A stretch of 64,000 bases of DNA from Streptomyces sp. CCM_MD2014 (GCF_000772045.1 NZ_CP009754.1:1736001-1800000); one strand, 5' to 3'; shown: positions 27,437 through 36,514, counted from the first letter of the stretch. Notes: generated from the letters alone by a model not told the origin. Program-made: numbers and translations.

Positions 27437-28672
27437 TCACGGAACTGCCACCGCGGCGCCTTCCCCGCCCGTCCCGAGCCCCGGGCTCGCCCCGAGCGCC
27501 GTCAGCGTCACCCCGGCCGCCACTGCCAGCGCCGCCACCAGCCCCGCCGCGAGCACCGCCCAGTGGCCCAGGAACGTGCAGACGACCACCAGCAGCGCCG
27601 TGACCGGCAGTACCGACTGTTGGGCGATCCCCACCTTGTAGAAGCGCGAGTGCAGCGCCCACACCGTGAGCAGGAAAAGCGCTGTCGGCAGCGTCACCGC
27701 CGCCGACAGCGGTGAAAGGTACGCCTTGCCCACCGCCTGCTCCACCGCCACCTCCAGGCCGGCCCCGATCGCGGCACCGGAGACGAGGATCAGGTAATGG
27801 CCGTAGCCCCAGAGGAAGGACTGCCGGTTGGAGCGGAGGTGCCCGTGGATGGGGACCGCGAAGTACACCCACCAGGCGGCGAAGATGATCAGCAGTCCGC
27901 CGGCGGCGATGGGCAGCAACTCACCCAGGGCCTCGTGCTCGTCGATCCCCGACTTCACGGCGACGGTGGCCGCCGCGATGGTTTCGCCGAGCACGATGAG
28001 CGTCAGCAGCCCGTACCGTTCGGCGATGTGGCGGGGGTGCCAGGGCGTGGGGCGGGCCCGCTCCGCGTACAGCGGTGCGGCCATCTCCAGCAGCGCCATC
28101 ACCAGGAAGACCCACGGCCGGCCGGCCTCCGGCAGGGCCAGCAGCCCCAGCCAGCCGATCTGGCACAGGCCGACGGCGTACCGCAGCGCCGTCGTCCGCT
28201 CGGGGCCCTGGCTCGACCGCGCCACGCGCAGCCACTGCACCGTCATGGCGAACCGCATGATCACGTAGCCCAGGACGACGACCAGGTAGGCGTGTTCCTC
28301 GAACGCCTGGGAGACGCCCGCCGTCAGGACGAGCACGCCGGCCATCTGGATCAGCGTGACGATCCGGTACAGCACGTCGTCGTTGTCGTAGGCCGAGGCG
28401 AACCACGTGAAGTTCATCCATGCCCACCAGATGGCGAAGAAGATCATCAGGTAGGTGAGGATCCCCTCACCCACGTGTCCCTCGACCATGGCGTGCACCA
28501 GCTGGGCGCCCGCCTGGGCCATGGCCACGATGAAACACAGGTCGAAGAAGAGTTCCAGTGAGGACACGCCGCGGTGGGTCTCGTCGCGGCCTCGCGCCGT
28601 GAGCCTGCGCAGTGGTCCGTGGCGTGCGGGCGCCTCGGGGCACGCCGGCGGCTGAGCCGGGCTGCTGGTCAT
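27437..28672 (-). CDS. ltrA: LtrA-family low-temperature-requirement membrane protein
   Basis: A 411-aa polytopic membrane protein with about eleven hydrophobic segments. The family hallmark SSLELFFDLCFIVAMAQ lies near residue 37, and GLLTLIVLGETIAAA is in the middle. The function of LtrA is not settled; it was named from a cold-sensitive Listeria mutant. ATG 28672 overlaps the stop of the upstream small gene by four bases (ATGA), so the two are translationally coupled. Confidence 0.85.
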   Translation of the reverse strand: MTSSPAQPPACPEAPARHGPLRRLTARGRDETHRGVSSLELFFDLCFIVAMAQAGAQLVHAMVEGHVGEGILTYLMIFFAIWWAWMNFTWFASAYDNDDVLYRIVTLIQMAGVLVLTAGVSQAFEEHAYLVVVLGYVIMRFAMTVQWLRVARSSQGPERTTALRYAVGLCQIGWLGLLALPEAGRPWVFLVMALLEMAAPLYAERARPTPWHPRHIAERYGLLTLIVLGETIAAATVAVKSGIDEHEALGELLPIAAGGLLIIFAAWWVYFAVPIHGHLRSNRQSFLWGYGHYLILVSGAAIGAGLEVAVEQAVGKAYLSPLSAAVTLPTALFLLTVWALHSRFYKVGIAQQSVLPVTALLVVVCTFLGHWAVLAAGLVAALAVAAGVTLTALGASPGLGTGGEGAAVAVP

Positions 28673-28953
28673 CTGGTGAGCCACGCCCCGAAATGCCGCT
28701 GCAGTCGGGGATTGATCTGCCAGACCATCGCCGCTGCCGCCGCCGGGACGAGTACGGCGAGTCGCACCGGCAGGTACAGATCCTCCAGAACGGGGTTCGT
28801 GGCCAGGCCCATCAGGACGATGGTGGGGTAAATACCGCACACGGTGAGGAGCCACAGCTTCCAACGCCGGACGGCGGCCGGAACGGCGGCCGCGACGGCG
28901 GGGCGTCCCGCATCGTCGGCATCGTGGGCGTGAGAAACAGTTCGTTGGTTCAT
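28669..28953 (-). CDS. small membrane protein coupled to LtrA
   Basis: A 94-aa protein with two hydrophobic helices (about 31-48 and 58-76) after a polar His/Asp/Ala-rich N-terminus, ending in a basic tail. ATG 28953 has GGAGTG upstream. The stop overlaps the LtrA start. I do not know the family; the position suggests a partner or expression leader for LtrA. The aldehyde dehydrogenase gene 128 bp upstream may share the transcript. Confidence 0.65.
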   Translation of the reverse strand: MNQRTVSHAHDADDAGRPAVAAAVPAAVRRWKLWLLTVCGIYPTIVLMGLATNPVLEDLYLPVRLAVLVPAAAAAMVWQINPRLQRHFGAWLTR

Positions 28954-29081
28954 GGAACACTCCAAGTCGCGATCCTGCGGGCGTTTTGCTTCCATCGGTT
29001 CCCGCGCGACCGAGGTGATGGGGGCGCTGTGTGAGGGGCCGCCCGGCGCCCAGGCGGGCGCCGGGCCAGGTGATGATCCGA

Positions 29082-30539
29082 TCAGTGAGCGGACTGCGTG
29101 TGGTCCTGCTCCACGTACACCTTGAGGGCCTGGAACTCCTCGATCGCTCGCGGGCCGCACAGGTAGCCGTAGCCGCTTCCCTTGACGCCGCCCTCCTCGA
29201 AGTCCTCGCTGATGGCTCCCCAGGTGTTGATCCACACGGTGCCGGTGCGGATGCGCCGGGCGATCCGGCGGGCCTTCATCGAGTCCGAGCTGAACACCGA
29301 GGCGGCCAGACCGTAGATGGTGGCGTTCGCCTTGGTCACGGCGTCGTCCTCGTCGTCGAAGACCTCGAACGTCTGGACCGGACCGAAGACCTCTTCCTGC
29401 ACGATCCGGACGTCGGTGCGGTCCACCTCGATCAGGCTCGGCCGGTAGAACGCCCCGGCGGCCAGCGGGCCATCGGTGACCACACCGCCGCGCAGCAGCA
29501 CCGTGCCGTACGAGGCGGCTTCCTCGACGATCGCGTCCACCCGCTGGGCGGACGCCCGGTCGATCACCGGGCCGAGCTGGGCCTTCTCGTCGTCGCCCGA
29601 GCCCAGCCGCACCTGCGCGAGGGCGTCGGTGAGCCGGGTACGCACCTGGTCGGCGATGTCCCGGTGGACCAGGACACGGGAGCCGGTGCAGCAGAACTGT
29701 CCGTTCATCAGCACCAGCGACTGCACGACGGTCGGGATCACCATGTCCAAATCGGCGTCGGGAAGGATCACCATCGGCGCCTTGCCGCCCAGTTCCAGAC
29801 CGAGCCGCTTGAGCGTGGTGGAGGCCGCGGCCGCGATACTGCGTCCGACCGGCGTACTGCCGGTGTAGTTGATGACGGCGACCTTGTCCGAGGAGACCAG
29901 GAACGGGGCCCCGGTGTTGCCGGCTTCGGTGAACACGCTGACCACGCCCGCCGGGATCTCCGGGACCGATGCCAGGACCTGCGCGAAGAGCTCGTTGGTC
30001 AGCGCCGTCTGGGCCGGAAGCTTGACCACGGCGGTGCAGCCGGCGGCCAGCGCCGGGCCCAGGGCCCGCACGGTCAGCATGACGGGGGAGTTCCAGGGGG
30101 AGATGATCCCGGCGACACCGAGCGGCTCGGGCACCGAGTGGGTGTACTGGCCGGGTGCCGTCTCGGCGGCGCGCCCGGCGGTCTGGGTGCGCGCGGACGC
30201 CGCCGCGTACCGCAGCCACCCGACCGCACCGCTGACCTCCCACTTGGTCTCGCCCAGCAGCTTGCCGTTCTCCCGGGACAACATGGCCGCAACCTCGGGT
30301 ATCCGGGCCTCGAGGGCGTCGGCCAGCCGGCTGAGCGCGGTCGCCCGAAACGAGGGAGTGCGCGCCCACTCGGTGGTCTCGAACGCGGCGGCGGCGGCGT
30401 CCACGGCGGCCGACGCCTCCGCCTCACCACCGTCGTAGAACGAGCCGACGACGGTGCCGTCGGCCGGGTTGATCGATTCCAGAACCGAGCCGGAGCCGGT
30501 CCACTGTCCGTTGATCCAGTGCTGCGCAATGGTGTTCAT
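29082..30539 (-). CDS. aldehyde dehydrogenase
   Basis: A 485-aa NAD(P)-dependent aldehyde dehydrogenase that oxidises an aldehyde to the acid. Catalytic residues are Cys283 in NGQFCCTGS, general base Glu249 in LELGGKAP and Asn150 in ISPWNSP. The cofactor motif INYTGSTPVG and Lys173 are present. ATG 30539 follows GAGGAGCAGACC. The ~160 bp upstream is a near copy of that of the hydrolase at 21888, implying shared control. The end of the gene product is family-typical; nothing is missing. Confidence 0.92.
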   Translation of the reverse strand: MNTIAQHWINGQWTGSGSVLESINPADGTVVGSFYDGGEAEASAAVDAAAAAFETTEWARTPSFRATALSRLADALEARIPEVAAMLSRENGKLLGETKWEVSGAVGWLRYAAASARTQTAGRAAETAPGQYTHSVPEPLGVAGIISPWNSPVMLTVRALGPALAAGCTAVVKLPAQTALTNELFAQVLASVPEIPAGVVSVFTEAGNTGAPFLVSSDKVAVINYTGSTPVGRSIAAAASTTLKRLGLELGGKAPMVILPDADLDMVIPTVVQSLVLMNGQFCCTGSRVLVHRDIADQVRTRLTDALAQVRLGSGDDEKAQLGPVIDRASAQRVDAIVEEAASYGTVLLRGGVVTDGPLAAGAFYRPSLIEVDRTDVRIVQEEVFGPVQTFEVFDDEDDAVTKANATIYGLAASVFSSDSMKARRIARRIRTGTVWINTWGAISEDFEEGGVKGSGYGYLCGPRAIEEFQALKVYVEQDHTQSAH

Positions 30540-30699
30540 GGTCTGCTCCTCGTGGTCTCACCCGGGTGCCGGGCGGATTCGATGTCTCCACGAGAATGGC
30601 TCGCCCGCCGTGCCGACAGCCTCCGTCAGCTGACTGACATCCGGCCGACGGCTCGCTTACGTCAGTACGGGGGCAGTACTGAGACCCGACCGGTGGCTC
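30540..30699 (-). promoter_or_regulatory. duplicated promoter region, copy B
   Basis: Nearly the same sequence as 22713-22872. GTCAGCTGAC is at 30625-30634 and GCTTACGTCAGTAC at 30655-30668. The match ends abruptly near 30700, which is the point corresponding to the stop codon of the LAL gene in copy A, so this copy was probably moved as a block. Confidence 0.8.
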
Positions 30700-30903
30700 T
30701 CAGCGGACGTTGAGTCCACTTCGGGTGGGACCCAGATACGCGTCAAAGGGGCAATGAGTTGATCTTGAAGCCCTGACGGGCAGCCTGAGTGCCCCGGAGA
30801 GGCCACAGCCTCGTACGAGTGTGATGCTCTGGCCTTTGCTCCCCTGGGTGGGCACAGTCCCGGTAGCGTGCCGCCGACCACGCGATGTGAAGGACAGGAC
30901 CGC

Positions 30904-31245
30904 GGTGGCGAAGCGGTGGGTCCGGTACATGATGCCGGTGATGGTCGATGTCGACTGCGACGACCACAAGGTGACCCGGTGGTCACGCTCCCGGACGAGG
31001 TCCGCGAGGACCGCGACGACATGAGGCGCTTCCTCATTTGCGACTCGGGGTTCATCCGCCGGAACGGCGACGAGTAGCCCCAAGTGCACGCGTTCGTGTG
31101 GGCGAGCCTCGTTGGGAGGCATCCGCAGTTCCGGGCTAGCGGGCCGGTGAACTGGCTGGAGACCTCAGTGTGGGAGGAACGCTTCGACCTGACTGAGGCG
31201 GACGACCGGTACGCGGAGACCGACCCGTACGATCTGCGGCTGGCC
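30904..31245 (+). pseudogene. small acidic conserved gene, frameshift plus amber
   Basis: GTG 30904 begins AKRWVRYMMPVMVDVDCDDH. Near 30980 CCCGGTGG lacks a base; the next frame reads VTLPDEVREDRDDMRRFLIC and meets TAG at 31076-31078 where CAG would keep it open. After the stop the same frame goes on with VHAFVW and then FDLTEADDRYAETDPYDLR. The pieces together resemble an acidic hypothetical protein I recall from other Streptomyces, but I cannot name it. The 3' end runs into an Rhs fragment. Confidence 0.55.
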
Positions 31246-31254
31246 ACCGAATAC

Positions 31255-31690
31255 GACAGCGCCTGGGCCATCAAGCAGTCCTTCCGCTACGACCCCCTCG
31301 GCCAGCCCACCTCCGCCAAGACCGGCACAGGCACTCTCTTCTACTACCACCACGACATCCAGGGCTCACCGGTCGACGTCACCAACAGCACCGGCACCCT
31401 CTACCAGCGCTGGGCCTACAACCCGTTCGGCACCCGGGTCCTGGGCACCGTCACCGGCGGTGCCCCCGCCAGCCCTCCCTCCTGCACCGGCGCCCGCTAC
31501 GAAACCACCACCGGCAATCTCGACCTCTACGCCCGTCAGTACGACACCACCACCGGCCGCTTCACCCGGCCCGCCCCGGCCACCCGCGCCCAGACCACGC
31601 CGTACATATCGCCCTACGCCTACGCCTACGCCCACAACGCCCCCACCCTGCTCACCGACCCCAGCGAACTGGCCCCCGACGACCCGAACG
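31255..31690 (+). pseudogene. Rhs/YD-repeat core fragment
   Basis: The frame carries the Rhs-associated core: FRYDPLGQPTSAKTGTG, YYHHDIQGSPVDVTNSTGT, RWAYNPFGTRV, DLYARQYDTTTGRFTRPAP and YAYAHNAPTLLTDPSEL. In complete Rhs proteins this core precedes a variable C-terminal toxin and follows many YD repeats in a protein over 1500 aa long. Here there is neither. The reading frame stays open to 32100, but the sequence after 31690 is not Rhs-like. It is an orphan piece of a polymorphic toxin or wall-associated protein. Confidence 0.75.
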
Positions 31691-31739
31691 ACGGGGAGTC
31701 CGAAGTGCGTCGAACTCGGTTCCCCGTAGTAACGTCCCC

Positions 31740-32005
31740 CGCCCGGCTCGGCCGCGGCTCTGCGCCATCCCGTCAGGCCGCCGATTCCGACGAGGGCGAT
31801 CTGCTGGGTCAGTTCTTCGGCAGCTTCGGCGTACAGGTCGGCGAGGGCGTCGCAGCCCTGCTGGCGCAGCATGGATTCGGCGCGGTAGAGGCGGTAGGCG
31901 GGGCGGACGGGGAGGTGCTTGTCGGCGAAGGCGCCGGCGCCGCCGTTCTCGCCTGTGAATGCGTCGTGCAGGCTCCCGGCACGGACGAAGGGCGACTTGA
32001 AGACG
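31740..32005 (-). pseudogene. unidentified gene fragment
   Basis: On the minus strand one frame reads AFFDVFKSPFVRAGSLHDAF, then PAYRLYRAESMLRQQGCDAL and LYAEAAEELTQQIALVG, which has the look of a genuine helical protein. It has no start codon with a ribosome binding site and joins the IS110 remnant directly in the same frame. I do not recognise the family. It is probably the 3' part of a gene cut by that IS. Confidence 0.4.
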
Positions 32006-32009
32006 TCGA

Positions 32010-32240
32010 AGAACGCATCCCCCGAGGATGCCCGCTTCTTGCCCTCTTGGGCGCGCGTTCGCAGTACGCCTGGGTGCGCGGGTCGGGGCGTGCCCGGTGA
32101 AGACGATGCGGTGCAGGGCGGCGTTGGTCCGCGGTCGCCGCCGCGGTTGAGCCGGCGCGTACTACTTCAGCCGAAGGACTACTCGATGGGGCCAACTCCA
32201 CACAGGGCGGCAAAGGACGCCTCGGTGTTCAGCCGCTCGG
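32010..32240 (-). pseudogene. decayed IS110-family transposase fragment
   Basis: The nucleotide sequence is about 80 percent identical to 32785-33000, the C-terminal coding part of the intact IS110 transposase next door, but carries several indels so that no single frame survives. Shared pieces include the DPRTQAYCER segment (DPRTQAYYER in the intact gene). No start or N-terminal domain remains. Confidence 0.75.
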
Positions 32241-32560
32241 AACGGCGTCCGTCATGGCTGCGATCGCAAATGCAGCGTCCCCGAGGGTAGCGTTGGAAAA
32301 CAAACTGCATGACGAGCCGAACGCGTCACGCGTGCACGCATAGTCAGCTTCACGGCGATGCTCCACCGGAGCGCTCCAGTGAGGCTTCGTCTCACGGCTC
32401 CGGGCAGAGGCCCGCCAAAGATGCTCCCCGGCGGGGCCTCGGTCTATCACCGGCGCTGTCACGCGTCTGTCACCAACTACGCCGACGCCACCGGACCGCA
32501 AAGCGCTGACCTGCTACAACGCACACACCACGGACTGGCGTGGACGCCCATAGACGGTCT
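32241..32560. other. no recognisable gene
   Basis: About 320 bp between the IS110 remnant and the pcaD/pcaL fragment. Short frames on both strands do not resemble known proteins. It contains no inverted repeat I could pair by eye. Confidence 0.3.
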
Positions 32561-32668
32561 CTACAACCTGTGCCATGTGGTACCCAGTGAGGGACCCAGG
32601 ATCAGGACCGGGGCGTCTTCTGGCCCGTCAAAGCGGTATTGCAGGGTGTTCGGTGGTGTCTCACTCAC
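32561..32668 (-). pseudogene. 5' fragment of 3-oxoadipate enol-lactonase (pcaD/pcaL)
   Basis: GTG 32668 begins SETPPNTLQYRFDGPEDAP, followed by VLILGPSLGTTWH. This is the typical N-terminus of actinobacterial 3-oxoadipate enol-lactonase, often fused to a decarboxylase as PcaL in the beta-ketoadipate pathway. After TTWH the sequence breaks into RL and a stop at 32561. Only 33 codons remain and no other pca gene is in the window. Its start lies 33 bp from the end of the IS110 transposase gene, so the IS probably brought about the truncation. Confidence 0.7.
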
Positions 32669-32700
32669 GCCCCAGACCCTCTCACGTCTCACGGACGCCC

Positions 32701-33798
32701 CTATAACGCAGGGGTGTGGGAAACCGGTCTGACCAGGTTGAAGACCTCTCGGGCTGTATATCGCTTGAGGCATCGGATGATCTCACGTCGGGTCTTGCCC
32801 TCCTGGGTGCGGCGTTCGTAATACGCCTGGGTGCGCGGGTCGTGGCGCAGGCGGGTGAAGACAATACGGTGCAGGGCGGCGTTGGCCTGCCGGTCGCCGC
32901 CGTAGTTGAGCCGACGCGTTCTCCGACGCCCGGAGGAGTACTCGATGGGGCTGACTCCGCAAAGGGCAGCAAAGGACGCCTCCGTGTTCAGCCGCTCGGG
33001 ATTGTTCCCCATGGTGATCAGGAGAGTGGCGGCACTGTCCGGACCGATGCCTACCGGCACGAGCAGCTGTGGGGCGTGACGTTCGACGAGCCGGGTCAGG
33101 CGTTGGTTGAGCTCATTGATCTGTTCGGTGAGCTGTTCGATGCGTTCGGCGAGCATGCGCAGCGTCATGTGGGTGGCCTGGGCTACCGCGTCCTCGTCTC
33201 CCCCTCCGGCGGTAGCCCCGAGGGCCGCGCAGGTGCGGAACAGCTCGGCGTTGCCCAGGCTGGACAGCCGTTCCCGGAGGGCGGGGTCGGCGATGACCAG
33301 GACGGCCTTGAGCTGGTTTATCGCCTGGGTGCGGGCCTTGACCGCGGAGTCCTTGGCAAGTTTGTAGATCCGGGCGCTGTGCACCGGACCGTCGCCGGAT
33401 TTCGCCCGGGCCCGGGCGCGACCACTGAGCACGGCGCGTGCGGCAGCCTGCGCATCGAGCGGGTCCGACTTCCCCAGCAGACGGCGGGCCGTGCGGTCGG
33501 GCCGATTCACTTCAAACACCTGGACGTGCTGGGCCAGCAGGTAGCGGGACAGACCCGCACCGAAGGTGCCGGTGCCCTCCACGCCGGCCCGGTGCACCGT
33601 GCCCCGCTTGCGGGCCCAAACGAGCAGCTGACGGTAGCCGGCCGCCGTCGCCGGGAAGGACTCGGTGCCCAGGATCTTTCCCAGCGGAGAGATCACGGCC
33701 GCGACATGGACTTCGCCGTGCGTGTCCACGCCCAGGACGACCTCGCGCCGAACGGGAGGATCCGTGCTCGAGAAAGTGCTGCGTAGTCGGGTCGTCAT
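32701..33798 (-). CDS. IS110-family transposase
   Basis: A 365-aa IS110/IS116/IS902 transposase, apparently intact. The N-terminal DEDD domain has GVDTHGEVHVAA, VEGTGTFGAGLSRYL and KSDPLDAQAAARAVL. A coiled middle follows (ERIEQLTEQINELNQRL), then the C-terminal Transposase_20 domain (LLVPVGIGPDSAATLL, FAALCGVSPIEYSSGRRR, RLNYGGDRQANAALH). IS110 elements lack inverted repeats and use a structured RNA encoded beside the gene, expected upstream at 33799-34190. A decayed relative lies at 32010-32240. Confidence 0.9.
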   Translation of the reverse strand: MTTRLRSTFSSTDPPVRREVVLGVDTHGEVHVAAVISPLGKILGTESFPATAAGYRQLLVWARKRGTVHRAGVEGTGTFGAGLSRYLLAQHVQVFEVNRPDRTARRLLGKSDPLDAQAAARAVLSGRARARAKSGDGPVHSARIYKLAKDSAVKARTQAINQLKAVLVIADPALRERLSSLGNAELFRTCAALGATAGGGDEDAVAQATHMTLRMLAERIEQLTEQINELNQRLTRLVERHAPQLLVPVGIGPDSAATLLITMGNNPERLNTEASFAALCGVSPIEYSSGRRRTRRLNYGGDRQANAALHRIVFTRLRHDPRTQAYYERRTQEGKTRREIIRCLKRYTAREVFNLVRPVSHTPAL

Positions 33799-34190
33799 GA
33801 TGGTTCGCCTCCCGCTATGTGAGATGCAGGGTGGATGGCACCGGCCTGCTCGGGCGGTCTGAACCGTGATGGCGCCTGATCGGCAAGGCCCCTATAGGGA
33901 CACGCCCTCTGGCTCGGTGGCAGGCAGCATCCCGCAACGATGGCCGACATGCCTGTGACTGGACACTTCGGTCAAAAATCTCACGAGTCAGACCCCGTCC
34001 GGGATGGCGCTGCACAACCGTCCCATCGATGCCGGTACAGCGGCATGACTCGTTCATTTCCGGATGGCTTCGGCCGAATCGGTACTCAACCTGATTGGGC
34101 GAGCCGACAAGGCGGTGACTTTCGCACGCACTTGACTGGTACTGACGGGGAGTCGTCACAGAAGGCGGGCGAACGGGACGGGAGGCTGTC
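33799..34190 (-). other. non-coding left end of IS110, candidate bridge RNA region
   Basis: About 400 bp with no gene directly upstream of the intact IS110 transposase. In characterised IS110 elements the non-coding end upstream of the gene encodes the bridge RNA that pairs with donor and target DNA. I could not fold it or fix the element ends. GCCCCTATA occurs at both sides of the transposase gene (about 32698 and 33888), which may relate to the ends. Confidence 0.3.
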
Positions 34191-34301
34191 GCATAGTCAC
34201 TGCTCCAGGCTCGAGGTCTTACTGCTTACCGTGCACGAGTCGCCGGAAGCTGTGGGCCCGACCTGGCGGTATGGATACCCTGCGCGTCTGGCGAATCCGG
34301 G

Positions 34302-34559
34302 TCACCCGGTGGGTTTGACTGTGTGACCGACGACAGCGATCCCGAGTCCGATGACGACGGGTATCCATGAGACGAAGGCCAAGCTGGAGACCGCGACCAG
34401 TATGCCGGTTCCCCAAAGCCTGGGGTTACGTACTGTTCTGGCGAGCCATCGTCCAGGCATCCGATTGCAGATCAGGGCGTAGGTACCAACCCCTGCACCG
34501 GTCACGCCCAGAACCGCCACGACAATGAGCCCGAGCGTCAAGAGTCCACCGAAGGCCAT
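34302..34559 (-). CDS. small two-helix membrane protein
   Basis: An 85-aa protein with hydrophobic helices at about 5-29 and 47-76. ATG 34559 is chosen because GAAAGG sits six bases upstream; the ATG two codons earlier would be too close. No known family. It stands between mobile-element debris and the hypothetical gene at 34732, and its function is unknown. Confidence 0.55.
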   Translation of the reverse strand: MAFGGLLTLGLIVVAVLGVTGAGVGTYALICNRMPGRWLARTVRNPRLWGTGILVAVSSLAFVSWIPVVIGLGIAVVGHTVKPTG

Positions 34560-34731
34560 CGCCATCCTTTCGCCTGCTGCAAAGCTACTCGTCAGGTGAG
34601 CGCTCGGCGACCAGCCCGTCATCCACGGCGTCCGTACCGCTCACAACGGTCTCCCGGCCTCGATCCACCCGCCGCGGCAGTCATCAACTTCCGATCCGGC
34701 GAGGGAGTTACACCGGCCCCCGTGCACTCCC

Positions 34732-35187
34732 TCAGCTTTCCGCGCTTCGGCCGATATCGCGGAGCATACGCCGGACGAGAAAACGGTGGCCGCCGGAACC
34801 GATGACGAGCCCTCGGTAAAGCGCCCCGGGCAATTTGGGAAAAAGGGCGTGTGAACGTGCGCTGAGCAGTGTTCCGTCCGGGTGGTCCGCCAGCGAGAAG
34901 GTGAGCGCGTACTGCGAAAAACGGTGCCTGCCCACGAGGATGAGGCGCTTCCCGCGCACGCTTTCGGCCACCGCGAACCCGGGAATGGTCGAGCCTTGCA
35001 GCGGCAGTGTGCCGGTGACGCTACGCGGCTCGGCGCCCACGAGATGGGCGAATCCGCTGCTGACCCCCAGATGGGTCCGGGCGATCCAGGTGGTGAGTGC
35101 ATCCCAGGTATCCGGCGCGGGTGCCACAACACGTACCTGGTGCTCATCGATGAAGGGGAGTCCGGACGTGGGGTCGGTCGGTTCCAT
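34732..35187 (-). CDS. conserved hypothetical protein, SRPBCC/DUF2867-like
   Basis: A 151-aa soluble protein. The pattern of a short N-terminal strand (HQVRVVAPAPDTWDAL), GFAVAESVRGKRLILVGRH near the middle and strands with YALTFSLADHPDG fits small START/SRPBCC-like proteins as annotated in actinomycetes. I am not certain of the family. ATG 35187 has a moderate ribosome binding site. No close partner gene. Confidence 0.6.
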   Translation of the reverse strand: MEPTDPTSGLPFIDEHQVRVVAPAPDTWDALTTWIARTHLGVSSGFAHLVGAEPRSVTGTLPLQGSTIPGFAVAESVRGKRLILVGRHRFSQYALTFSLADHPDGTLLSARSHALFPKLPGALYRGLVIGSGGHRFLVRRMLRDIGRSAES

Positions 35188-35282
35188 AGGGATGCTTCGT
35201 CCTCCGCGGCGCGCTCGGGTCGGGCCTCACAGGGTCCCAGCAGATCGTCCGCCGCGAGGAGACATTCATCAGAGGCGGGCGG

Positions 35283-35440
35283 GCACACCATCGTCACCAG
35301 GGCCGCGCGAACTGGCGCATCGTCCTCTACACGGACGACTTCGTCGTCCTGGTCGACGGCAGCCCCGACGACGTCACCCGTCTGTGCGGGGCCATCGCCG
35401 ACGTACTGCACACTCTCGGGCTGAGGTGTCATCGCCGGAC
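35283..35440 (+). pseudogene. group II intron reverse-transcriptase fragment
   Basis: One frame reads HRHQGRANWRIVLYTDDFVV, then LVDGSPDDVTRLCGAIADVL and HTLGLRC. This is the catalytic block of group II intron-encoded reverse transcriptases, where the active motif is usually YADD and here is YTDD. Both sides are lost: nothing upstream resembles the finger domain and nothing downstream the maturase domain. Confidence 0.7.
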
Positions 35441-35626
35441 ACCGGCTTCGACCGCTCTCACAGGTGTGCCCATACCGGGGTCGATGCCGCCGGCCGAGCA
35501 GATGAACAAAGCTTTGCGCTCCGGGGGCATGTCCAGGAGCGCAAAGCCATGCGGCAAGGCGAGCATTGCGTGTTCCATCAGGCCGTGTTGTGAAACATGA
35601 GGGGAATCTGATCCGCCACCGCACGC

Positions 35627-36514
35627 TCACCGCAGGGTGAGCGGGGTCTGGGATGCGATGCGAGACAGTTTCTCAGGGTTGCGGACGAAGTAGAGGCCGG
35701 TGATGCGGCCGGCCTCTACGCGGGCCGCCATGATGCCGTCCAGGTGGACGACCAGCGCGGGGCTGCCGTTGACCACGGTGGGGCCAAAGGCGATCGAAAA
35801 CGAGTTCTTGTCGAGGCCGCCGGCCAAGGGGCGGGCCACCTTGCCGGCGCCGACGACCGGCCGCAGCGCAGCGTGCTTCACACCACCGCCGTCGCTCATG
35901 TACCCCACTTCGGGCGCGAGCACGTCGAGCAGGCCCTGCAGGTCCCCGCTCTCCAGTGCTCGCTGGAACGACTGCAGGGCCGCCCGCGCCTCGTTCTGGG
36001 AGACCACCTCGCGCGGGCGCCGGGCGTCCACGTGCCGGCGGGCCCGGTGCGCGATCTGGCGGACGGCTGCCGGGGTCTTGTCGACCGCCGCCGCGATCTC
36101 GTCGTAGCCGACGTCGAAGACTTCGCGGAGCACGAAGACGGCCCGCTCGGTCGGTGACAACGTCTCCAGGACGAGCATCACCGCCATCGACACGCTCTCG
36201 GCGAGTTCGACGTCCTGGGCCACGTCCGGCGTAGTCAGCAGCGGCTCCGGCAGCCACGGGCCCACGTACGACTCCTTGCGCCGCGACATCGTGCGCAGCC
36301 GGTTGAGTGCCTGCCGGGTCGTGATCCGGACCAGGTAGGCGCGCTGGTCGCGCACCTGCTCCAGGTCGACCTCGGCCCACCGCAGCCAGGTCTCCTGCAG
36401 GACGTCCTCGGCGTCGGCCACCGAGCCGAGCATCTCGTACGCCACGGTGAAGAGCAGATTGCGGTGGGCGACGAATGCCGCGGTCGCCCGGTCAATGGCG
36501 TGGTCATCACTCAT
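35627..36514 (-). CDS. ECF41-type RNA polymerase sigma factor
   Basis: A 295-aa sigma factor of the SigJ/ECF41 type. Region 2 is FTVAYEMLGSVADAEDVLQE and region 4 LSPTERAVFVLREVFDVGYD. The linker carries the ECF41 hallmark WLPEPLL, and a SnoaL-like C-terminal domain (residues ~175-290) ends with the NPEKL motif. In this family that domain modulates activity instead of an anti-sigma factor, and the regulated gene is typically an adjacent oxidoreductase, decarboxylase or epimerase. Here the FAD oxidoreductase gene lies 33 bp upstream on the same strand. Confidence 0.92.
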   Translation of the reverse strand: MSDDHAIDRATAAFVAHRNLLFTVAYEMLGSVADAEDVLQETWLRWAEVDLEQVRDQRAYLVRITTRQALNRLRTMSRRKESYVGPWLPEPLLTTPDVAQDVELAESVSMAVMLVLETLSPTERAVFVLREVFDVGYDEIAAAVDKTPAAVRQIAHRARRHVDARRPREVVSQNEARAALQSFQRALESGDLQGLLDVLAPEVGYMSDGGGVKHAALRPVVGAGKVARPLAGGLDKNSFSIAFGPTVVNGSPALVVHLDGIMAARVEAGRITGLYFVRNPEKLSRIASQTPLTLR

